A stretch of DNA of 64,000 bases, taken from positions 126,739,630 through 126,803,629 of the forward strand of contig OW121740.1 of NCBI GenBank assembly GCA_933228675.1. The letters run 5' to 3'. The DNA is from Stomorhina lunata (taxonomy: Eukaryota > Arthropoda > Insecta > Diptera > Rhiniidae). The position numbers were made by a program, and so were the translations under genes. Positions 39,640 through 50,181 of this stretch are shown piece by piece. Under the pieces are notes generated by a model, which was not told where the DNA came from, did not search any database, and saw only the letters and a program-made list of their open reading frames with translations. Every line of letters begins with the position of its first letter. Position 1 is the stretch's first letter.

Positions 39640-42020
39640 TCACTAAAATTTTTCATCAAAAATCAAAATTTTTCACAAAAAAACTTTAAATGGCTGTAAC
39701 TTTGTTATTATGCGTTTAAATGGAAATCTAACGAAATTTTGGGATCACTAAAATTTTTCATCAAAAATCAATATTTTTCACAAAAAAACTTTAAATGGCT
39801 GTAACTTTGTTATTATGCGTTTAAATGGAAATCTAACGAAATTTTGGGATCACTAAAATTTTTCATCAAAAATCAAAATTTTTCACAAAAAAACTTTAAA
39901 TGGCTGTAACTTTGTTATTATGCGTTTAAATGGAAATCTAACGAAATTTTGAGATCACTAAAATTTTTCGTCAAAAATCAACTTTTTTTACAAAAAAACT
40001 TTAAATTGCTGTAACTTTGTTATTATGCGTTTAAATGGAAATCTAACGAAAATCAAAATTTTCCATAAAAAATCAAAATTTTTCGCAAAAAAACTTTAAA
40101 TGGCTGTAACTTTGTTATTATGCGTTTAAATGGAAATCTAACGAAATTTTGGGATCACTAAAATTTTTCATCAAAAATCAAAATTTTTTTTAAAAATCAA
40201 TATTTTTCACAAAAAAACTTTAAATGGCTGTAACTTTGTTATTATGCGTTTAAATGGAAATCTAACGAAATTTTGGGATCACTAAAATTTTTTTCAAAAA
40301 TCGAAATTTTTCATTAAAAATCAATATTTTTCACAAAAAAAAAAAACTTTAAATGGATGTAACTTTGTTATTATGCGTTTAAATGGAAATCTAACGAAAT
40401 TTTGGGATCACTAAAATTGTTCATCAAAAATCAAAATTTTTCACAAAAAAACTTTAAATGGCTGTAACTTTGTTATTATGCGTTTAAATGGAAATCTAAC
40501 GAAATTTTGGGATCACTAAAATTTTTTTCAAAAATCGAAATTTTTCATTAAAAATCAATATTTTTCACAAAAAAAAAAAAACTTTAAATGGATGTAACTT
40601 TGTTATTATGCGTTTAAATGGAAATCTAACGAAATTTTGGGATCACTAAAATTTTTCATCAAAAATCAAAATTTTTCACAAAAAAACTTTAAATGGCTGT
40701 AACTTTGTTATTATGCGTTTAAATGGAAATCTAACGAAATTTTGGGATCACTAAAATTTTTCATCAAAAATCAAAATTTTTTATTAAAAATCAATATTTA
40801 CGAAATTTTGGGATTACTAAAATTGTTCATCAAAAATCAAAATTTTTTATTGAAAATCAATATTTTTCACAAAAAAACTTTAAATGGCTGTAACTTTGTT
40901 ATTATGCGTTTAAATGGAAATCTAACGAAATTTTGGGATCACTAAAATTTTTCATCAAAAATCAAAATTTTTTATTAAAAATCAATATTTTTCACAAAAA
41001 AAACATTAAATGGCTGTAACTTTGTTATTATGCGTTTAAATGGAAATCTAACGAAATTTTGGGATCACTAAAATTGTTCATCAAAAATCAAAATTTTTTA
41101 TTGAAAATCAATATTTTTCACAAAAAAACTTTAAATGGCTGTAACTTTGTTATTATGCGTTTAAATGGAAATCTAACGAAATTTTGGGATCAATAAAATT
41201 GTTCATCAAAAATCAAAATTTTTTATTGAAAATCAATATTTTTCACAAAAAAAACTTTAAATGGCTGTAACTTTGTTATTATGCGTTTAAATGGAAATCT
41301 AACGAAATTTTGGGATCACTAAAATTTTTCATCAAAAATCAAAATTTTTTATTAAAAATCAATATTTTTCACACAAAAAAAATTAAATGGCTGTAACTTT
41401 GTTATTATGCGTTTAAATGGAAATCTAACGAAATTTTGGGATCACTAAAATTTTTCATCAAAAATCAAAATTTTTCACAAAAAAACTTTAAATGGCTGTA
41501 ACTTTGTTATTATGCGTTTAAATGGAAATCTAACGAAATTTTGGGATCACTAAAATTTTTCATCAAAAATCAATATTTTTCACAAAAAAACTTTAAATGG
41601 CTGTAACTTTGTTATTATGCGTTTAAATGGAAATCTAACGAAATTTTGGGATCACTAAAATTTTTCATCAAAAATCAAAATTTTTCACAAAAAAACTTTA
41701 AATGGCTGTAACTTTGTTATTATGCGTTTAAATGGAAATCTAACGAAATTTTGAGATCACTAAAATTTTTCGTCAAAAATCAACTTTTTTTACAAAAAAA
41801 CTTTAAATTGCTGTAACTTTGTTATTATGCGTTTAAATGGAAATCTAACGAAAATCAAAATTTTCCATAAAAAATCAAAATTTTTCGCAAAAAAACTTTA
41901 AATGGCTGTAACTTTGTTATTATGCGTTTAAATGGAAATCTAACGAAATTTTGGGATCACTAAAATTTTTCATCAAAAATCAAAATTTTTTTTAAAAATC
42001 AATATTTTTCACAAAAAAAC
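39640..42020 (+). repeat. Higher-order repeat with 1,802-bp offset at the distal array end
   Basis: About 39,640-40,280 matches 41,440-42,080. Tags: GAGATCACTAAAATTTTTCG (39,951 and 41,753), a truncated monomer reading CTAACGAAAATCAAAATTTT (about 40,044 and 41,846), and a long T-run (40,181 and 41,983). Monomers here are more irregular than in the middle of the array. Confidence 0.78.
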
Positions 42021-42403
42021 TTTAAATGGCTGTAACTTTGTTATTATGCGTTTAAATGGAAATCTAACGAAATTTTGGGATCACTAAAATTGTTCATCAA
42101 AAATCAAAATTTTTTATTAAAAATCAATATTTTTCACAAAAAAACTTTAAATGGCTGTAACTTTGTTAATATGCGTTTAAATTAAAAATCAAAATTTTTC
42201 ACAAAAAAACTTTAAATGGCTGTAACTTTGTTATTATGCGTTTAAATAGAAATCTAACGAAATTTTGAGATCGCTAAAATTTTTCATCAATAATCAAAAT
42301 TTTTCATATAAACCGAAATTTTTCACAAAAAACTTTAAATGGCTGTAACTTTGTTATTATGCGTTTAAATGGAAATCTAACAAAATTTTGGGATCACTAA
42401 AAT

Positions 42404-44180
42404 ATACATATTCCTTTTATTCTTAGAATTTTTAGCTAGTTTTTGCCACATTTAGATTTAAAGTAAGATAAATGATATCTTAAAAGAGTTTTTGATTCAG
42501 GAAGAAACAACCCTATAGTATATAATCCTTTCCTTTAAGCTTTTAAATTAAAAAAGTTTTTGGTAATTTGAAAAAGCAATAAATCTCTTAAAAAAAACTT
42601 TTGCAAATTCTTTAGAATTTCCAAAAATTAAAAAAAAAATATAATACAAAATTTTACATTTTAAAATTCAAAACATGCATGCATGTGGCATTTGACAAAA
42701 AAAGAACTACTTATTTGTTTACCTAACGCGGGTACTTGAAATCCTTTATCCTTTCGCATTAGCATCTTCAATTTTCTAATGATCAAAGACAAAATTCGCA
42801 AAACAAATAATAGATAACAACGTTTTTCTTCTATTTTCTTGAGTAGCTGACATACGTTGTTCCAAAATGAAAATCCTTTTCATTGGAAAACTCAATAAAG
42901 TAAAGCAAAAACATCATAGGAAAAATGTGACCTTAATTTGTTTAAATAAACGGAAAGAATAGAAAATACATGAAATGGAACCAGTAGAACGACATACGCA
43001 TAAAAATTTAAATCTAATTTAAAATCGAGAACGTTTGCGAAAAACAAGCTTTTCAAATCAACAAACCGCCAAAGTTTGTTGCTATACAAACTGACAACCC
43101 CTCTCCATTTAGCCAAGGAAATTTACATACAAGCTCATGTGATTATGTTTGTCTACACATGTCCTTTATCCGGTTTTCTTTCATTTGAAAGAGTATGTGT
43201 GTATGTTGTTGCCTACTTTCTGTTGTTTATTGATGACATTGACGTTTTAGATGTTTGTATGGTTAGAATATTATTTGCAAATTAGCCACTATAGACCTCA
43301 TCTTCATCTATTTGATCCTTGGCTTTTTACATCCTTTTTTATGTTTACACAAACACATATAAACTTGCATAGACATGTAAGTACATGTATGTTTTTTAGC
43401 TACTTCTTCCAACTCCCCTCCCGGCTAAGAAACAATGAAAAACCAATAAAGCGTTAAGCCTACCAAAATACAATACAATAACTCAATACTTTTTCCTTTA
43501 CATTATTCTTTCTTTAAAATGCCAAAGTCACACATCACTGCCCTTTTTTAAGATAAAGCGAATGATTTTGTTTTCCCAATCAGTTGATGAAAATCTTTTA
43601 CCGGTTCTTTGCATGTCCTTGTTCATATGTTTGCTGATTTTTTTTTTTAAGTTTGTTTAACATTTGACAGTTTTTTTTTTGAAACTCATTTTAAAATTGG
43701 CCAAAGGGTGCAATATAATCGTTGTCATGATGAAGCTATTTTTTTTTGTTTTTTTCAAACATGTTCTTTTCAAATAAACAAATTGTTGATTTTGTTTGAC
43801 GGGTTGTGATGACAACCCATCGATGGTCGTTTATTGACTCAAATTGCAAAATAAGAAATCTGCAAACATCACTAATGAGATGTTTGAGATAATACCTGAT
43901 AAGTTTTTCAAAATTAAAAGTTCAAAAAAGTATTTTTATGAATGAAAAAAAAAAAACAAAAAAGTTTATAATGTAAAAACGTTATTTAGTGATATTCACC
44001 AATGGAAATTCTATAACAAAAACTCTTTAGACAATTTTTTTTAAACATTGTCCAAAAAAAAAAAAAAAAACGTTTGAAGCCACTTGAATTAGGCTGGATG
44101 CGAAAAAAATATCGATGTATAGGTGTCACACGACAAATCTAATGGACCGAATCGATCGTGTACTGCCAACAACATTAGAT
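42404..44180. other. AT-rich flank with no recognisable gene
   Basis: Unique-looking AT-rich DNA from the satellite edge to the first dispersed repeat. It holds only short open frames (about 60-75 codons at 42,892-43,457 on both strands) with no domain I can recognise and no supporting splice or conservation signal. T- and A-runs are common. At 44,126-44,190 there is an imperfect inverted repeat (GTCACA...AATCTAATG paired with CATTAGATTTATGTGAC). Confidence 0.6.
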
Positions 44181-44228
44181 TTATGTGACAAATCATGTGA
44201 CAATAATTTTGTTTTCCCTGCTTTTTTT

Positions 44229-44945
44229 ATACCCTTCACCACCATAGGTGGAAAGGGTATTATAAGTTTATGCTGATGTATGTAACGCATAGAAATATTT
44301 GTCTTAGACCCACCTTTTAGTATACCAATAGGCTTAGAATCACTTCCTGAGTCGATTTAGCGATGTCCGTCCGTCTGGTTGGCTGGCTGGACCCCCATGT
44401 AAACCTTGTAATCAAACTACGCAATTCTAAAGATAATTTGATGAAATTTGGCACAGATCACTTTTTCATAATGGGACCACGGCTATTGAAATTCATCCAA
44501 ATCGGTCCATTATTTATGGTACCTCCCATAGGTCCCACTTCCCGGAATTGATAATTCGGGCACAAAAATCAATATTTTTTCAATTTCGTTGAAATCGGTC
44601 CACATTTGACCATAGCTCTCATACAAACTTATGTGTCAAAACGCATTAAATGGGACAAAAAATCACTAAAACGCTCTCAAATCTGATAATGAGAATTTTA
44701 AGTTTATTTTTTGCGAACATAATTTTTGTAACAACTGTAATTAATTTGCCAAATTTTGAGATATATATAAGTCATATAAGTCCAAAAGACGGAAACAGCT
44801 TAAATATGTAAGTTTTGAGAAAATATTTATATGATGGCAAAATTTAGCAAATATTTGTCTATACAGGAAGAAGAAAACCTTTGAACATAGTGGTGAAGGG
44901 TATCGTATGGTCGGGCTTGACCGACTATAGCACTTTCTTACTTGT
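44229..44945 (-). mobile_element. Short mini-me/Helentron-associated element, 717 bp, copy C
   Basis: In minus-strand orientation the 5' end is ACAAGTAAGAAAGTGCTATA, followed by a subterminal hairpin (GTCGG..CCGAC type) and ATACGATACCCTTCACC. The 3' end is a hairpin of ATACCCTTCACC and GGTGGAAAGGGTAT type at 44,229-44,258. A short GTCC/GTCT run lies near 44,367-44,375. The R1 copy at about 61,715-61,745 shows the uninterrupted site (GCAAAAAAAGCAGGG), so the insertion went into an A/T run without an obvious target duplication. No coding capacity; the frame at 44,363-44,551 spans the microsatellite. Confidence 0.78.
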
Positions 44946-45015
44946 TTTTTTTTTTGCTTTGTTGTAATTTTTGGAAAAATATTTCTGTACGATTTTTTGT
45001 AAATGTTTTATGCAT

Positions 45016-45246
45016 TTAATAAACAATATTTTTTTTTTTTTTGCTTTTAATTATTTTTAAATTTAAACAATTTAAATCTTCTTTTTTGTATAAGTTTTTG
45101 TATAACATTAACTCTTGCTTACTTAAGTTCAAAGTCCGAGCATAGTTTTGATTTCCATGGACTTCGATCTTGTGCAAATATTCTCCTATAGGCCAAGCTT
45201 TGAAAAATGTTTCTCTACTTGGTCTTTCCATGGAAGTTTCGGACAT
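45016..45246 (-). CDS. Small ORF inside repeat R1, unknown
   Basis: A 76-codon frame beginning MSETSMERPSRETFFKAWPI. The related frame in R1 copy 2 (from 61,434 on the plus strand) begins MSETSVERSSRGTFFKAWPI and then shifts frame because of about 5 added bases. Conservation of the reading frame over the first 20 codons, with mostly conservative changes, suggests a once-coding piece of the repeat or a captured exon. The last residues run into an A-rich tract (KSKKKKN) and are probably not real protein. No domain recognised. Confidence 0.25.
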   Translation of the reverse strand: MSETSMERPSRETFFKAWPIGEYLHKIEVHGNQNYARTLNLSKQELMLYKNLYKKEDLNCLNLKIIKSKKKKNIVY

Positions 45247-45724
45247 CCTCTTTTAACATTAGGTGGAGGGACATTTTTATTATAATTTTAGCCTCTTGAT
45301 AGTAATTGTTTTTTCCAAGAGTGGGTTACTAGCCCGTCGTCCTAGCCCATTTTTATTGATCCATTTTTATCGGTCCCATAAGGACAACTCTCGGTACATG
45401 TTAGCTCACTACATTAAGGGGTGTTAAACTACCCTACAAGAAATGAATGGCCGAAACTAAACACACAAAAAATATTTACTAAGACATTTAAACTTAAACT
45501 CGACAAAACATATGAACGTAACCAGCTAGCAATTGGGAGATTGTTGATGATAATATTAGCAAAATGAGTCTTTTGGGATTCGTATAGATGATCAGAAAAT
45601 AGATTGATCAGCTTGGTGATCAAAAAAGTGTACAAAAAGACTCATAGACTCTTAGCAAGTGACTAATATAACTGTTTTTTGGTAATAAACAAAATGCCAC
45701 AAAAAGACTGGTATTCTATTATGG

Positions 45725-45793
45725 GTGATGTGGCTTAGTTAGTTACATTTCATATTCAGCAGCCTAGGTCCGATCCTCGATCTCGGGAGCATC
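45725..45793 (+). repeat. tRNA-like sequence (possible SINE head)
   Basis: Contains an A-box-like TGGCTTAGTTAG and a downstream GGTCCGATCC, weakly like a B box, bounded by GATG (45,727-45,730) and CATC (45,790-45,793), which could pair as the end of an acceptor stem. No normal cloverleaf can be drawn and there is no CCA. Probably a tRNA-derived SINE fragment or a decayed tRNA. Confidence 0.35.
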
Positions 45794-45799
45794 AATTTA

Positions 45800-46380
45800 T
45801 GTAATTATTAACGCAACTTCACTGTACTAAAAATAGATTATGACGTGTTCTAAAAATTGATTTACAGTTCTCTTTTTTTTTTGGACAAATCTTGCAAAAT
45901 GTGTTCAATAATATTCTAATCAGAAAAACGAGTCATTAAAGACTTTTTTTGAAGAGTCGTATGAAGGGTATCATTTTTTCACACAAAAGTATCATTTTGA
46001 CTCAAAATTTATATCATAAATGATCATTTTAATCGTGCAGTGGAGTCAAAGAAGACTCATATTTGATTAAAACTTTCAAAAAAAATGCTAGCTGGGTCAC
46101 TCCCCAGTTAGCATTTTTATTATTTTTTGATCATATTTGACTCATTTTCGAATGATACGGTCGATTAAAACTATCGAATATGCTATCATTTTTGATTCGA
46201 AAAACTGTGCCTTCGGAAGAAAATGGTACTCTAGCCGCGACTCCCTTGAGAGAATCTTTTATGAACACCTTTTTGATTCGTTTTTGAGTCCTTTACGAGC
46301 CATTTTTGATTAAATTTTGATTATTTTTTCAGTTGATAGAGAAAGTAGAGAGATGAAATGTGGTGAAAGTCTTTTCTTAG
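45800..46380. other. AT-rich spacer with many GACTC/GAGTC words and a hairpin
   Basis: No open frame of note. The pentamer GACTC or its complement occurs about six times here and several more in the 350 bases before. A 38-base inverted repeat lies at 46,081-46,118 (AAAAATGCTAGCTGGG, loop TCACTC, then CCCAGTTAGCATTTTT; one G-T pair in the stem). Confidence 0.5.
46081..46118. repeat. Short hairpin
   Basis: Left arm AAAAATGCTAGCTGGG, a six-base loop, right arm CCCAGTTAGCATTTTT. Fifteen of sixteen positions pair by Watson-Crick rules, with one G-T. CCAGCTAGCAATT also occurs alone near 45,523, so the arm may be the terminus of a small DNA transposon whose two ends abut here. Confidence 0.55.
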
Positions 46381-46433
46381 AACACTTAAGAAGCTGCGCT
46401 ATTTCTTGTTATTTTATTTACTTTTCATCGACG

Positions 46434-46437
46434 CCCG
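46434..46437. repeat. Target-site duplication CCCG (left)
   Basis: CCCG directly abuts the outer end of the left LTR (AGTTAT...), and the same four bases follow the right LTR at 52,171-52,174. Four-base duplications are usual for gypsy-type integrases. Confidence 0.88.
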
Positions 46438-46813
46438 AGTTATCTTAACTAAAGGTTTAAAATTAAAAAAAGAAGACCAGTTCTCTTTTCTTCCAAAAAT
46501 GTATTGTAATTTATTTTATATTTTCTTTGTTATTTATACATATTTCTTAATTGCTAAAAATGCTTACATATTAAAATTATATTTTATTTATTTTCAATTT
46601 GGGTCATTGCTTTTTGTTATTATATTTTATTTATTTTCAATTTGGGTCATTGCTTTTTATTATTGCTTAATTAACTAAATTTTCTTATAAAATGTAATTA
46701 GGTCAATATGTTGTTCTTTAACTTCTTTACTTCCTGGTCAATTAATGCTGATGCAGTTATTTAGCCTAGGTGGTTTAGTTGGTGGTATTGTTGATGTTGT
46801 TGTTTCTATAACT
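46438..46813 (-). repeat. 3' LTR of the errantivirus
   Basis: 376 bp, starting AGTTATCTTAAC and ending TTTCTATAACT on the plus strand. Contains two copies of a 43-bp unit (ATTATATTTTATTTATTTTC...) where the other LTR has three. The last codons of env run into this LTR, as is common in errantiviruses. Confidence 0.93.
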
Positions 46814-48373
46814 CCTCCCCCCTTGGTGTGGAGCGATGGCCAAAAGAATTGCCGGTCTGAAGCGATCATACTTGTAGTAGGAAGTTCTTTTACAACAAAT
46901 TGTGTTTTTACTCTAGTAAAGAAGAAACAAATTATAATTATTGTGCAAATAATTAGGATCAAAAAGCCGTAGTTTAAGTTCCTATGTAGAATTGTGTTAT
47001 TTGATAAGGATTCGATGGCTAATTTATTTTTTAGGTGGTATTCTTTAAGTTTGGGTATACTCAAGCTCTCTATTGTAGACAACGGTTTTATATTAACTTG
47101 TGAGGTTGGGTTCAGGATAAAATTATCCCAATATATTTTCGGGTTACTCTTGTAGGTCATTTCGTTGATAACAATGTCGCAATTTTTGAAATTTATTAGT
47201 AAGTTTCCTTCAATAAAATGCTGCTTAGTATCACAAGATGTCTTCATTTCTGTTGGTGGTAGATTCCTTGTTAACACGAGTCCTTGCTCGGGTTGGGAAA
47301 TTTTCATTATCTCTCCTACATCGTTGAGTTTACAGTTGGCTTCGAGGTTATTAATGATTTTCCCAAAGCATGAAGATTTTAATATTGTTTCTTGATGTAA
47401 ACTTTCCTTGCAGTAATACAGACTTTCGATTTTCTTACATAATTTGTCAAAATATTGAATTTTCTCATTGTTATAGATTGTATATGGTTTAATTATGATT
47501 TCTTTAGTTTTATTGATTGGTATCGGGATTGTATGGGAAATTATGTATTCATCGTGAGGGATATATGGGATAAGGATATTGAAAATGATATTTGTGTGGT
47601 TGTAGTAGGCTTGTAGCTCTAGGAGTTCATATAAGTGTTCTATGGTATTTATTTTAATAGATTGGTTTTTTAGATTGTTTTCTATTTCATTTAATTCATC
47701 TATGTTTAAAATCATTTTTGGTATAATATTAAGTTTAGATAAGGTCATTGCTTCGGAAATGCTTACGATATGATCGGATAATAAATCGATATGGTAATTT
47801 ATTTGGTTTAGGTATTGGATGTCATTAATAAGGTTGTGATTCGAAAGAATTTTATTTTGTGACTGCTGTAATGACTGAACTATAATATCTTGTTCGTTGT
47901 TTATGTGGGTTGTAATATTTTCTATTCTTTCAATAATTTTAGTGTTAAGTATGCTTTGCTCATTTGTTTCTGTTTGAACTTTAGATGTTAAGTTAAATAT
48001 TATATCGTTAATACGAGAGGCATCGTTGTTATCCATATTTCCCGTAATAAATTTTACCGCTGATCCTATACCATTAAAAAGACCTCTTTTATTTCGATAT
48101 CTAGGCATTATTGAATTGAGTTTGTTTTTCAGATCAGTTAGCTTATATTCTGTTACTTCGAGTGAACCTTTATTATAATATGAACGTGTAAAATGTTTCA
48201 ATGACTCTTCAATTTTTATGATATTGGTGGTATATAGATCAAGTTTTATGATATGTATGAGATTGGTGTAATCTGTTATTGTTTTTGCTGTTCCTAATTT
48301 TATTTGTAAAAGACCTTGGGTATTACTCAAGTTTTGTATGTTTAGTGTTTGTGCTTGGATTGCTGTTATTAGT
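46738..48373 (-). CDS. env: Errantivirus envelope glycoprotein (Env, F-type)
   Basis: Open from the splice acceptor to a stop inside the 3' LTR, about 545 codons. Known role of the family: membrane glycoprotein related to baculovirus fusion protein F, allowing particle uptake between cells. Numbered from the TTG at 48,330: a basic cleavage motif R79-N-K-R82 followed by a glycine-rich hydrophobic stretch GLFNGIGSAVKFITG (fusion-peptide type), helical region about 100-240, cysteines at 297, 307, 321, 333, 366 and 384, a membrane span about 454-471, and a short cytoplasmic tail. There is no ATG at the start; 48,330 is a TTG. A strong 3' splice site (TTTTTATATCAATTTCAG, ending at 48,374) points to a spliced env mRNA whose start codon lies in an upstream exon. 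The residues after the acceptor (LITAIQAQ) could be the end of a signal peptide. Reading frame unbroken. Confidence 0.9.
46814..46824 (-). promoter_or_regulatory. Polypurine tract
   Basis: Minus strand reads AAGGGGGGAGG immediately next to the 3' LTR, the place where plus-strand DNA synthesis is primed in LTR retroelements. It is also coding: it encodes the KGGG residues near the Env C-terminus. Confidence 0.85.
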
Positions 48374-48391
48374 CTGAAATTGATATAAAAA
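48374..48391 (-). promoter_or_regulatory. Probable env 3' splice acceptor
   Basis: Minus strand reads TTTTTATATCAATTTCAG, then A: a pyrimidine-rich tract ending in CAG just after the pol stop codon and in frame with env. Errantivirus env is made from a spliced subgenomic RNA. The matching donor is expected in the leader or early gag; I could not identify it. Confidence 0.55.
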
Positions 48392-48405
48392 TATTGATAT
48401 GATCT

Positions 48406-50181
48406 TCAAAATCGCCTTTTTTTCATTTTAGATTTGTGTAGTTTTTTGTTTTGTGTAGTTATTAGTGTCGCTTTGTTGTTCTGTTTTATTCTGTGTTTAG
48501 AAAATCTCGGTGTAAGTTTGTTTCTCCTACATTCCTTTCTGTAAATATTATCATTTTCTTCGTAATTTAAGGGATCTTGTCTATTCGTATTTAGTTTTTC
48601 TATGCGTTTGTCCGTGTCAGATTCTAATTTATTCTTAACAGATTCGAAAAGTTGTTTTTGAAATTGATTAATTTTTGAAAGATATTCATGCTCGTTGTTG
48701 AATGTGATTTGGCGATCGAATTTGTAAGTTCTTCCGTAGAAAAGTTCAAAAGGTGTTAATTTTGTGGAAGAGTGAATTGAATTATTATAAGTTATCAAAG
48801 TTTCTGTTATAATGTCTTCATGGTCCATTTCTAACTTATTCTTTTTAATTTTTTCCAGTACTAATCTGTATGCTTCAGTTAAAGTTGAATGAAGTCTTTC
48901 TACAGGAGCATTACTACTTGATTGTTGAAAAGAAGTAAAATGCAAGTTAATTTGATATTGTTGGCAGAAATCTTTAAATATGTTTGAGTTGAATTCGGTT
49001 CCTTGGTCGCAAACAATTTTGTTAGGAATGCCATGTATACTTAAAAAGTGTTTTAAAGATTTTATTACACAAAGGCTGTTTCTCGCTGTTAAGGTATATG
49101 CGGCAGCAAATTTTGAAAATTTGTCTATAATTGTTAGAATTTTTTTTCCGTTAATTGAGTAAATATCTATGTGTAATATATCTAGTGGTTTGACAGGAGT
49201 TGGGGGTTTTTCAAATTTATTCTTTGGAGGGTGTCTGTCGTACTTAAGTCTTTGGCATGAGTCACAATTGTTTATTGTTTTAGTTATTTTTGATTTCATA
49301 TATGGAAAATAGTAATCGCGTTTAAGGTGATCATATGTCTCTTGTATTCCTCTGTGATTATTATTTTCATGATATTCTTGGATAATTTTATCCTGGGCAT
49401 CATTTTCTTTTATGTCTTTTACTATTTCGGTACATCTAACTAAACGGAATATTTTACTTTGTGCAAAATGTTGTGTATATACACTTTGAATTATACGAAA
49501 GGTCTCATTATCTGTAAAAATTGCTGTGGTTTTATTATGAGCTAGATGCTTTTTGAAAATATCTACTATTATTTCTTCTGAAAAATTGGTGTATATAAAG
49601 GTTTTCCTCTGTTTATTTTTAAAAGTTACCTCTAGTTTCATATGAGGGTTAGGGTCTCCTTTCTTAAATATGATCTGTAAATTGAATTCGTTTATTGGTT
49701 TTTCCGAGATAGGTATACCGTCGTCGTAGTTTTCTTCTGCTGAATGAATAGTGCTACCTGAAGTGGCTTGGTTAGATAGAGTATCAAATGTATTTATGTT
49801 TTGAATTTCTGAAGGGTCGGTTTTTATTCTACTAAGGGCGTCAGCGTTTGTATTTAACTTTCCTTTTTTGTATATAATTTCGTAGTCATATTCCTCTAGT
49901 TTCAATCTCCATCTAATTAATTTTGAGTTTGGCTCTCTAAGGCTCATAATCCATGTGAGTGGTTTATGATCCGTAATGATTCTGAAACGATAGCCGAATA
50001 AATATGGGCGAAAGTATTTAGTGGCCCAAACAATTGCTAACAGTTCTTTCTCTACTGTGGAATAATTTATTTCTGATGATGTAAGTGTACGACTTGCATA
50101 ACAAATAGGTTTGTCGTTTCCAATTGAGCCTTGTGACAGAATAGCTCCAATTGCATAATTACTTGCGTCTGTTGTGATCAA
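48406..50181 (-). pseudogene. pol: Errantivirus pol remnant: RNase H and integrase only
   Basis: 591 codons; typical errantivirus Pol is about 1,000 or more. Residues 1-115 are a Ty3-type RNase H (D5 in ITTDAS, E45 in VEKELLAIVW, D71 in ITDHKPL, D114 in NADALSR). Integrase follows: zinc-binding H271, H276, C306, C309, then catalytic D339, D392, E428 (35 residues between the last two). The C-terminal tail is basic. Protease and reverse transcriptase are absent: gag runs almost straight into the RNase H block. The listed start is a TTG in mid-domain, not a real initiator; the frame stays open upstream to about 50,307, overlapping gag by about 150 bases. It lies in the +1 phase relative to gag, so the deletion probably changed the original frame relation. 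Deletion junction estimated near 50,180-50,190. Confidence 0.9.

Larger units (their letters stand above)
1..42403 (+). repeat. Tandem satellite array, ~125-bp monomer, roughly 300 copies
   Basis: Almost all of this stretch is one head-to-tail repeat. The typical monomer is 125 bp (for example from about 4,259 to 4,384). It starts CTTTAAATGGCTGTAACTTT, continues through TTATTATGCGTTTAAATGG and TTTTGGGATCACTAAAA, and ends in an A/T tail of sub-repeats of about 20 bp of the type TTTTTCATCAAAAATCAAAA. The core is nearly invariant; the tail varies by gain or loss of sub-repeats, giving 105-bp forms (around 26,041-26,145) and longer forms (around 29,041-29,135). The 9-mer TTTAAATGG occurs twice per monomer, 30 bp apart. 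The array is interrupted by two transposons (1,371-4,003; 10,548-13,180) and an assembly gap. Its right edge is at 42,403, after several degenerate monomers. No coding capacity. The family is not one I recognise by name. Confidence 0.97.
44180..45430 (-). repeat. Dispersed repeat R1, copy 1 (split by a mini-me element)
   Basis: Minus strand of this stretch matches the plus strand of 61,306-61,770 over several hundred bases. Shared words include TTTCCCTGCTTTTTT, TTACAACAAAGC, AATATTTTTCCAAAAATTAC, the block around ATGTCCGAAACTTC, GACAACTCTCGG and GTTAAAC. Copy 1 is interrupted by the element at 44,229-44,945, which copy 2 lacks, and has about 55 extra bases near 45,330. Element class unknown; it carries a short open frame (45,016-45,246). 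Confidence 0.7.

Noticed and set aside
40742..40945. 67-codon frame in the satellite
   Set aside because: Arises from a locally deleted monomer; the translation is just satellite sequence.
1..42403. CRISPR-like regular repeats
   Set aside because: The unit is a head-to-tail satellite with variable A/T tails, not repeats separated by unique spacers; context is eukaryotic transposons.
43076..43457. Two overlapping plus-strand frames of about 70 codons
   Set aside because: Hydrophobic, low-complexity translation of AT-rich DNA, no domain, splice or conservation support.
46406..46678. Plus-strand 90-codon frame and its partner at 51,699-52,031
   Set aside because: Both are antisense readings of the errantivirus LTR; they are similar only because the LTRs are.
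46738..48330. Recently captured host envelope gene (syncytin-like)
   Set aside because: It lies between pol and the 3' LTR of its own element with all retroviral signals; nothing shows host use.
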